Source: a virus. From it: a stretch of 52,663 nt of DNA. The DNA lies in IMG/VR virus record IMGVR_UViG_3300033144_002182, positions 1 through 52,663 of that record; one strand, given 5' to 3'. Within the stretch, counting starts at the first letter, position 1; each line of letters begins with the position of its first letter. Position numbers and translations under genes: made by a program. Positions 30,390 to 40,100 of this stretch are shown here, in pieces. Under the pieces are notes generated by a model. It saw only the letters and a program-made list of their open reading frames with translations. It ran no database searches and had not been told where the DNA came from.

Positions 30390-33300
30390 ATGTCCATTCG
30401 CACCGACGTAGACATTCGTATCGACAAGGCCAAGAAGCGACTTCAAGCCCTGACGGCGGAAACGAAGCGGCAATTCCGTAGACAGAGAACGGCGGTTACC
30501 GGCGAGACTCGCAAAATGGAGGGGGCATACAAACGAGCCTTCACCAATATGGGTATGTGGGCCAAGCGGTTTATTGGTGGCATGGCCGTAGCTGCTGTAT
30601 ACGCGCTAGGCCGAGCATTCGTCGGCACGATACGGTCAGCCGCCGCATTTGAAAAACAGATGGCCGAGGTAGCCACACTGGTTGATACGACAGTTGTGAG
30701 TATTGACCGATTGGCTGATGGGCTCAAACGTATTTCCAAAGAGGCCCCGGTTGCACTCGACGATTTAACACAGGCACTCTATCAGACTATCTCCGCTGGC
30801 ATCGACGCTGGCGATGCGCTGGAAGTTTTGGAGGTTGCAGCGAAAGCCGCCGTAGGCGGAGTTACCGATACCCGTACTGCCGTAGACGGCCTGACGAATA
30901 TCATCAACGGTTTCGGCATGGAGGCGTCCGACGCCACCCGGATCGCTGACCTAATGTTCGTTGCCGTCAAGCGTGGTAAAACCACCTTCGGCGAACTATC
31001 CACTTCTATTGGTCAGGTTGCAGCACAGGCCAATTCGTACAACGTCTCTCTCGAAGATGTATTGTCGGCCACGGCAGCGATCACGCTGACGGGGCTTACC
31101 ACGTCGGAAGCCATAACGCAAATCTCGGCGATCTTTACGGCTGCGGCACGTAAGGGCGCAGACTTCGCGAAAATCGGAATCGACATTACGGAGTCGCTCG
31201 GAACGAAGGGATTACAGCAAACCCTGATCGACGTAGCTGCTGCTGCTGAGAGAACCGACACGGAACTCGTCAAGTTATTCGGGCGCGTTGAAGGAGCGAA
31301 AGCCGTTGTAACACTGACCTCGGTTGCAGCCGACAAATTCTCGAGTATTCTTGACGACATGGGCGATGCTGCCGGGGCATCTCACGAGGCGTTTGTTAAA
31401 ATGATGGGTACGCTCACAAATATGTGGCAGGTGGTTAAGAATAAGCTGAACGTCGCAATGGAAGAGTTTGGATCCAAAATTCTGCCGGGGATCGTGACTA
31501 TGCTCGAACGTATCGACGATATGTTCACCCGCGCCGAGGATAATCCATATACAAAGCTCATCAAGCTGTTTTCTTCCGTCGGAATACCGATTACGCCTCA
31601 CTTAAAAATGGGTGAAGTTCGTTTTGAGTTACAAAAATCGTTCAACGAATTGACGAGAGAGATTGCTGAAACAGAAATCTTTCTTCCTACCGATGCGATC
31701 CGGTCCATTCTGGATAATCCGCTTGATCCGTTTAAGGCTATTGGCCCTGCGCTTACTCAGCCTCTCACTATGGGCATTGATGAGATCGACCGACTATTGC
31801 AGTCGCTCCGAGACTCTGCTATCATTGTTGGCATGGACTTCGAGCGGATAGCACAGAAGTTTCCCGAGGGCGTATCTGGACTCGATGCCATTGGGTTGTT
31901 TGGCACGAAAAAAGACGAATCCGAATATCTCCGACTACAAGAATTATTGATTGCGATTACGGACCAATCCGACGCGCTAGTAAACCTGAAAGCACAGCGG
32001 CAAGCATTAACAGAAGTCACAGCCGGACTAAACATGGAGGACGAAGAACTGCTCGAAAACCTCAAAAGTCTGGAATCTGTTGACATTCCCGAACCCGTTC
32101 TTCACCACGAGAAGTTTATTGATCCTGCGTCTCTCTTCGTCCCGAAGGCTTTGGGCCTAGATCCTGTGTCAGTGAAAGCCGCCGAGACGGCTATGGAAGC
32201 ACTCATGGCAAAAGTAGGCTCTACACTGGCGTTTACTGCCGTGAACATAGCTCGATTCAACGAAGAGGAGGCGGTTATTAAAATGCAATTCCGTGATGAA
32301 CCGGAGTTGATGGAGAAGGCGTTGGATAAGCTGCGTCAGCGTATAGCGAATACCGCCGAAAAGCTGGCTGCGGATTTTGAGGGATCACTAGACTTTCTTC
32401 CGCCGGAACAACGAGCCCGCGTCTTGGCATTTTATAACAAGCTGCGAGAAATGTCCGGGGATATGGAAGAGGACACCAAGAAGATCAAGGCCAGTTTCGC
32501 CGACATTGCTCGTTCTGCCCGAGCCCTTCTGAATCTGGGCGATGTATTCGGAGATATGTCGGATAGCGTTCGTCAACTCGCCACGGGGGTTATTGACGTA
32601 ATCGACAATCTTGGCGCATTGAAGGATGCACAAGAGGCGGGGGCGGGATTACTGGGCACGGCTGCACCGATTATTGGGATCGGTGCCGGGCTACTATCGG
32701 GTATCGGCAGCCTGCTTGGTGGCGGAAGCGATTTCGACAAGATGCAAGCCGAACAGCGCGAAGCCATTCAAGAAAACTCTAAGGCTCTCAGGGATAACGC
32801 AAGGGACATTTCTCGCGCAATAGACAGCTGGATTGCCAGTGCCCGTATCGGGCCGGGTGTTACTGGACAAACCTCCGACGAAGCAATAGCCGCTGCCTCC
32901 CGCCTTTCCGCCATAGGTATTGAGGATAGGGATTTGGCTGCGCAGGATCAGCTACTTCGGAATCTGGGGAGGCCCGTTGTGAATACGGCCCGCCGTGCGG
33001 AGTTGGCTGCGGAGGCGGACGCGCTATTCCAAGCACTGGAAGATACCGGCATCTCTGCATTTGGGGATCTCATGGACCTGTGGGGAAGCATCCTCATGGA
33101 CGAAAGCAATGTTCTTTTCGATGCTATCACACGGATATTTGCCGGTGACGACAATTTCGTGGGAATACAGGGCGTATTGGATCTTCTCGATACCGAGCTT
33201 GGTGGTTTTGGAGATACTGTTGCGGGGCAGATTGCCGAGGCCCAATTCGGTGCGACCTTTGGCGGCTTTTCGGAACAAGAAAAATTCGACCGCTTGCTTG

Positions 33301-34067
33301 AGGGGATGCTGAGTTTGGAGGGGATAAGTCCAAACCTGTTTAGTATGCTCGACATTCTCAGCGGGATAGAGGTCGAAACAAAAGAAGGTCAGGAGGCAAT
33401 CCAGAGTTTCAATGAGACTATCGGGCGATTCCTGCTCGACCCGGAAGAGTTCCTCGGAGCCCTCGGAGAATCCAAGTCGGGCATAGCTCCTGACAAGGCT
33501 TCTTTTCTCGGTGAATTAAGCAGCGAAGAAGTTGAGGCATTGCTGAGTTTCTTGCAGGGATTTCTCACGGGTGACTTTGACGGCGGTGCTGGCGGATCAA
33601 GCACCAGTGCCACTTTTGCCCGGTCGATTACTGAGGTTCAGGCTAATCTCATTGCGGCATTGATGCAGACCGACGTATTCCACAACGAGCGCACGGCCAA
33701 TGCAGCGGAAGCGATCCTTCGGACACTGGATCCAAATGCTGTTATAGGCCCAACGACTGGCGGACTGCCTCCGCCAAATATCCCGTCCGGCGACGGCGGT
33801 ATTCCAACTGGTGCGCCCGGTTCATCACTGGCTGATATTGACTGGCCGGGAGGCTATCCGGGGCCGATCCTCATTAACCCAGACGACGTGCCAGTTCCCG
33901 GCGGTTCTGGCGGAACGAACTCTGGCGACTTCAATGTTTACGTCGGCGGCGTCCTCGTGAACACCGGATTCACCCGAAAGGATATTATCGAGGAAACTAC
34001 CGAGGCTTTAATGCGAGAAATGGAGGACACGTTGGACTCACAAGACTCGCGTATATTCGGCCTGTAA
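30390..34067 (+). CDS. Tail tape measure protein
   Basis: 1,225 residues, the usual length class. The N-terminus is basic/helical, with hydrophobic MGMWAKRFIGGMAVAAVYAL (about 54-73). The TP901-type tape-measure core (about 85-320) reads FEKQMAEVATLVDTTVVSID, APVALDDLTQALYQTISAGI, VDGLTNIINGFGMEASDATR and FGELSTSIGQVAAQANSYNV. Later there are long helices and a hydrophobic Gly-rich segment (LLGTAAPIIGIGAGLLSGIG). It sets tail length; at about 0.15 nm per residue this would be about 180 nm (family rule of thumb). It starts directly after the chaperone stop. Confidence 0.93.
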   Translation: MSIRTDVDIRIDKAKKRLQALTAETKRQFRRQRTAVTGETRKMEGAYKRAFTNMGMWAKRFIGGMAVAAVYALGRAFVGTIRSAAAFEKQMAEVATLVDTTVVSIDRLADGLKRISKEAPVALDDLTQALYQTISAGIDAGDALEVLEVAAKAAVGGVTDTRTAVDGLTNIINGFGMEASDATRIADLMFVAVKRGKTTFGELSTSIGQVAAQANSYNVSLEDVLSATAAITLTGLTTSEAITQISAIFTAAARKGADFAKIGIDITESLGTKGLQQTLIDVAAAAERTDTELVKLFGRVEGAKAVVTLTSVAADKFSSILDDMGDAAGASHEAFVKMMGTLTNMWQVVKNKLNVAMEEFGSKILPGIVTMLERIDDMFTRAEDNPYTKLIKLFSSVGIPITPHLKMGEVRFELQKSFNELTREIAETEIFLPTDAIRSILDNPLDPFKAIGPALTQPLTMGIDEIDRLLQSLRDSAIIVGMDFERIAQKFPEGVSGLDAIGLFGTKKDESEYLRLQELLIAITDQSDALVNLKAQRQALTEVTAGLNMEDEELLENLKSLESVDIPEPVLHHEKFIDPASLFVPKALGLDPVSVKAAETAMEALMAKVGSTLAFTAVNIARFNEEEAVIKMQFRDEPELMEKALDKLRQRIANTAEKLAADFEGSLDFLPPEQRARVLAFYNKLREMSGDMEEDTKKIKASFADIARSARALLNLGDVFGDMSDSVRQLATGVIDVIDNLGALKDAQEAGAGLLGTAAPIIGIGAGLLSGIGSLLGGGSDFDKMQAEQREAIQENSKALRDNARDISRAIDSWIASARIGPGVTGQTSDEAIAAASRLSAIGIEDRDLAAQDQLLRNLGRPVVNTARRAELAAEADALFQALEDTGISAFGDLMDLWGSILMDESNVLFDAITRIFAGDDNFVGIQGVLDLLDTELGGFGDTVAGQIAEAQFGATFGGFSEQEKFDRLLEGMLSLEGISPNLFSMLDILSGIEVETKEGQEAIQSFNETIGRFLLDPEEFLGALGESKSGIAPDKASFLGELSSEEVEALLSFLQGFLTGDFDGGAGGSSTSATFARSITEVQANLIAALMQTDVFHNERTANAAEAILRTLDPNAVIGPTTGGLPPPNIPSGDGGIPTGAPGSSLADIDWPGGYPGPILINPDDVPVPGGSGGTNSGDFNVYVGGVLVNTGFTRKDIIEETTEALMREMEDTLDSQDSRIFGL

Positions 34068-34143
34068 CGAACGATCGGTTTTTGAATAGTAGTGTAAGGG
34101 TATAAGACAGAGCGGCTCGTGACGGGTCAACGGTGCAGCGAAA

Positions 34144-37100
34144 ATGGCTAAGATCAATGCAGTAAAGTTATATGACTCAGACCGGATTTTGGTCGGTGAC
34201 CCCGGAGGGGTTTCGATCCTGTCATGTGTCAAGGGAAACATACTTCGCTCACAGAAAATGGGCGAAGCGGAAAGCCTGTCGATAACCTTCAATGCGTGGA
34301 CGGCTGCTGCCACTACCATTGAGGCTGACGGCAAAATGGCGATGCGTCGTCGTCGAATCATCCGTCTCGAATACGACGATGCCTCTTTCCGCGAATACCG
34401 CATTCGGGAATTCACTCGCGATGTGTCGGGCGATGCTGATGCGGTACTGAGGGGCGTTCATCTCCCGAACGAAGAACTACGTCGGCTCCACCCAAAACAA
34501 CACCTTACGGGCGGCTTCACACTTGTTCAGATGCGCCTCATTGGGCTATCTCCGCAAGTAGCTCTCGACGGTCTTTTTGGCGCGACGTGGAACGGCCCCT
34601 CACTCATTAAGGCTGGAACCGTGAATGGTTCGATTACCGTATCTGAGGTGAACCTGTTCACCGACGGCACCCAGTCTTTCGCAGACGTATTGAAGGATCT
34701 CGCTGTCCAGTGTGAAGGCGAAGTCGAACTCAATTATCATTCCGGCTCGGACAAGTACGTCGTAGACATATACCCACAGATCGGGCTCACCTCTGGCGAG
34801 CGTTCTGGCGGCATTGAGCCTGAGAACCGGCCTATTGAAATCGGTGATCTAACGGGCGTTCTGTCAGCGAATAACCGTATGAAAAACCGGCGTCGTTCTG
34901 ACAGCCGCTCGTACTTCTCACGGATCATGCCGCTCGGCGGTGGTGCAGACGACACCGTGACTATTGGCGCAGCCGAATGGACGGTTAACTCCGGTTCTTT
35001 CAATGTCGGTAGCGGGTACACCAAGCTGACGCTTTCCGATGATCCGGTCTATCTCGACGAAGGACAAACAGGCGAGTATTTCGGCAACGGCTCCGAAGGC
35101 TTTGCGCTGATTACGAAATCAACCAGCCCTGATCTGGTTTATGTCTCCGGTAACGAAACGGGTATCGTAGGACAGAAGGGGCTCTTCGCCGATAATTCTG
35201 GTGGCGACGAACTGGTACACATGAACAATCCCGCGGCTCTCGATGGGATATTCGAAAAGGTGCAGCGGTTCTCCAACGTAGGCCCGTTCAAGAACCATGT
35301 ACCCAACGCAGATATTTCGGACTGGTCTGCTGGGCTCCCGGTGAGTTGGTCGAAGATCGTCGGGCCCGAGACGGTCACCGAAAACACCGACGCCCGGTAC
35401 ACTCAGGTCGGAACCAAGAGCGCAAAGATTGTCTGCGGCACCGACGAGGGTTTGCAGGTTGGCATAACCGTCGATGCCGATTCTAATTCATACTGGTCGT
35501 GTTGGGTTTATCTCCGCGTTACGGCTGGCGGCGTGAAATTAGAGTTCCATGACTTCGATGGAATCATCGAGCCTGTCGAGGGAGAAGCCGGATCTACCGA
35601 CAACAATCTACTGGCTATCGTCATTCAGGGACTCGAACCGGCGAAAGGTGCGGGGGCCTTGAAGGTTATTGCTACCGAGCCCGGAACGACGTTCTATCTG
35701 GATGCGGCCACCATGACCAACTCCACGGCGGCCTACGAATTTGTGCCGCACATGGGGCCAACGGGTTTATGGCACGAAACCGCCCGGTTCATACGCGAGA
35801 AAGACGAATACGAGGATGCTTACGAAACGTCGTTTTTGGACGTGTCTTTCAATAACGGCTCGCTCCACGAAGTTGATATTGGCTCATGGGTACGCGTCAA
35901 GGACGTTCCGAATCAAGGCAGCGCATCACACGACATTCAATTCGATGCCCGCGTAATCGAGATTCGCAGTGAAGAGGATCATCATACCGGAGCCTTCAAG
36001 AAGGCGGTCAAAGTATCTCGACGAACGCGCAACTTCACGGATCGTTTTCGAGAGAGGTTACCACAGTACCCCGGAGCCTTTCAGGTAGGCGCAGACATTT
36101 CTCCGTCTAATAATCTTGACGTAGAATGGTTGGCGTTTCAGAGGGGCAGCGGCTCAGACGAATACGGCTATCTCCGAGGCATCCCCGGATATATTGGCGA
36201 GGTACTAGATGTGGAATTTCGTTCCGCCGAAGGAGCGAATGTTCTCTTCGCCGATTCGTGGGGCAACGTCACATACAACGCCGCCTCTGGCTGGTATCAG
36301 CAAGGCGTAAAGCTCCATGCCCGTCGAGACTCTGAATTGCAGATGCGATTCAACTGGGTTGACACGACCAAGAAATCAAATTTCGTAGCGCACCTGTTCG
36401 ACCACGACCTACTTCCTGAGCCGCCGTTCGTTTTGGATTGGTGGTGGAATACAGGTTCTGATCTCTGGGAGCTATTCGCGTCGATCACTCAGGACGAGGA
36501 TTCTCTGTCTACCCAGATATACCTCGACGCCGACGCCGCCGGTTCTCAGATTGTCAATCTGGACTCGTACCTCAAGCGGGTGAACCTCTCTCGCCTCATG
36601 GCCCCGGATGTCACGTGGTCTGCCGGCTCCTCTGACGTGGGCGTTGACGTGAGCGTGAAGGGTTGGTCTGAAACTGGGGCCACAGGAATCGAAGGCACGT
36701 ACAAACAAATCTCAACCAATGTCCCGAGGGAGATCGTAACGGGCAGTGCTACATTTCTGGAATACGAGAACTTCCAGTATGACAATGCTGGATCTATGAC
36801 GGGTCGCGTCGAGCTTCGCCCCGTTCCATATGCTCAGACCGATATGGGTAGCGCATTCTTCCGGTTTGCGCAGGGCTCGCACGTAGCTACCGCCGACGCA
36901 TGGACAGTGCTTGCTTGGGAAGCCGAAGGCGTAGGCACCGGCTGGACTGCCGAAGGTGTTCTGGATAACATTCGCCAAAGTCACCTTCAAACACGTGTCC
37001 TCTGGGCCGACGGATCTCGCGCCGAAGAGAAGCGGGATTTCATCCTCGACCCCGACCGGGTGCCCGAGCCGAAGTTTACGCTCGACTGGTACTGGAACGA

Positions 37101-40100
37101 CGCGAACGATGAATGGGAGATTCGTGCATGGGTTATCCGTGACGAAGATTCCAAATCGGTTCAGATATACATAAATACCGACGCCGTTGGATCTAAGGTG
37201 GTCAATCTCACCGACTATCTGGAAGAGGTTAATATCTCGACGCTCATGGCCCCGGATCGGGTGTGGAGTGCCGGTAGCGAGTTTGACCAAGTGGACGTGA
37301 ACGTAAAAGGCTGGTCTGGTCTTAGCGCGACAGGAATTGAGGGTGCGTACAAAGAACTCACAACAACCGTTCCGCCCGCGCTGAGTGTTGAAAAGCAACC
37401 AGAAGGAGAGCCGTTCAAGGTCACCCCGTCGTCGCTCGATTATCAGCCGTTCCAATACGACAATTCCGGCTCCGAGACGGGGCGCGTTGAGATCCGGCCC
37501 GTTCCGTACAGTGTAAGCAATACGTTCCAGAACGACCCGGAGGATTTCACCACATGGACAGCGGAAAACGCGTCGGTGACCGCTGACGCGGCGGTTGCCC
37601 CGGACGGCACCTTGACGGCTGACAAGTTGAAGGAGAACGGAGCCGTTTCCGCCCATGATATTTTTCAGCAGCGAACCATTAACAGTGGCTCACAATACAC
37701 TATATCGGTATTTGCAAAGGCTGCTGAACGGTCGTTGTTGCGGGTATATCTTGGCGATGGTGGATTTCCGGCGGCGTGTGGCGTGTGGTTTGATCTTTTG
37801 TCGGGAACGGTGGGCTCAGAGGGGTCTAGTATAGACAGTTCTGGCATCACCTACGTTGGCAATGGCTGGTATCGCTGTTGGGCAACCGATACGGCTGATG
37901 CTTCCGGTACTAATTATGCAGCGTTGTTTGTCTGTTTGGAAGATGGGCTCACGGTATATGACGGCGACGGTTCTTCCGGTTTGTATTTGTGGGGTGCGCA
38001 ATTCGAAGAAGCACCCTTGTCGGATTACAGCAAGGCCAACGTCGGATCAGTGTTCTTCCGCTTTGCGCAAGGCGCACAGGTCGGCTCTGGGGCCGCATGG
38101 TCTGAATTAACCTACGAAGCGGAAGGCGCAGGTACGGGCTGGACGGCGGAAGGTGTGCTCCATGAAACACGGAATTCACACCTTCAAACGAAAGTTCAGT
38201 GGCTCGACGCGGACCGCGCTGATGAAATCAACGATTTCACGATTGATCCCGATTTAATCCCAGAGCCGCCATTCACGCTGCAATGGAAGTGGGACAGTGC
38301 CCAAAACGAATGGGAAATCCATGCTACCGTTACTCGCGACGACGACTCGCTTTCAGGCAAAGCATACATAACATCCTCGGCCACGGGCTCCGTTCTTTTC
38401 ACGATGGACGACCACATCAACGAGATTAACGTCTCGGTTCTTATGGCTCCTGATCGTGCGTGGCCTTCCGGCAGCGAAGGAACCGTGGCTACCGTAGGAA
38501 TCAGAGGGTATTCCGGGCTTGCCGGTGCTGGAACCGCTGGGCCGTGGGCAGAATTGACGGCTGCGATTCCTCAAAAAGCAGGGGTTCAGTCAGAAGGTGC
38601 AGCCGTTTCGGTGCCTCCGACAACGCTCGATTATCAGAACTTCCAGTACGACGATGGCGGAACGAATACTGGGCGCGTTGAGATTCTCCCCGTGCCGTAC
38701 AGCGTTGTTAATCTCCATTTGTCTCCCGAGGCTTTCGACGACGCGGCATGGGTAAAGACACGCGTGGATATTGCGGCGAATGATTTTGTTGCTCCGAATG
38801 GCACCCTGACGGCGGACAGAATGACGCCTCAGAACACGGCTGGCGGAACGTACTATATGTACGACGGCATCCCGGTCACTTCGGGTCAGGACGCTACATT
38901 TTCTATCTACGTTCGTGCTGCTGGGTATCAGTGGATCTATATGTCGTTTTCAGGAACGGGCGGGGCGTTCGCTGACGACAAGGTGTGGTTCGATCTCCTG
39001 TCCGGCACGATTGGGACGATTGACGCCGACATAACGGCATCCATAGAACACGTCGGCGATGGCTGGTATCGGATAGTAGCCACGCGGGAGGCTCTGGCAA
39101 CCACGTCTGGAACAATCGTATATCTTGCATCCGAGGCTGACGGCGACACGTCTCATTCGCCCGACGGAATAGCTGGTTACCATTTCTGGGGCGCACAAGG
39201 CGAGATAGCTTCTGCGGCCACAGAGTACAATAAGACTCAAACCGGCAGTGCGTTTTTCCGATACGCAGGGGGCGCACAGGTTGGATCCGGCACGGCATGG
39301 ACTGAGCTAGTCTGGGAAGCCGAGGGCGGCGGAACAGGCTGGACTGCCGAAGGCATTTTGCACGAGGTTCGCAATTCTCATATCCAAACGCTCGTTCAGT
39401 TTGTCGATGCTAACCGCGCCGACGAATTTAAGGACTTCACGATTGATCCAGACCTAATACCAGAACCTACGTTTACGCTGTACTGGGTCTGGGTAGTACC
39501 GGGAGCCACCTATGCGCAGGGACAGTGGGAGATTCATGCGCTCATAACCCGAGACGATGATTCTCTTTCGGGCAAGATTTACATGGGTTCTCCTGCCGGG
39601 GGCTCTGTCGTATTTAATATGGCGAATCTGCTTACCGATCTGAACGCATCCGTTTTGATGGTTCCAGACGAAGTATACACGGCGGGTAGCGAGGGTGTAG
39701 TTGTTACCGTGGGCGTGAAGGGATATTCCGAAACTGCTGCCGGTGGGATTGCGGGCGTATGGAACGAGGTTACTGCCGTGGTGCCCCCGAAATCAACCGC
39801 GATTCAACCGGACGCCAGATCGTTTGCCGAATCACTTCAAACACTCGATTACCAGCCGTTCCAATATGACGACGGCGGCAATGAAACAGGGCGGGTTGAA
39901 GTGCGCCCAGTGCCATACGATCCGGCAAACCTGTATCTAAAATCAGAAGAACTCGACGACGCTTACTGGAACAAGACTGAGTGTACGATAGACGCCAACG
40001 CGACGACGGCACCAAACGGAAAGCTGGTTGCCGACCAACTGGTCGAATCCGTGACCGCTTCCACGGCGCACTACGTACATCGCGCACTAACCGTCTCATC

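Noticed and set aside
36712-37656. 314-codon leftward frame opposite the tail-fibre gene
   Set aside because: It is antisense to the repeat region, and its length follows from codon bias of the fibre gene. No start signal and no domain.
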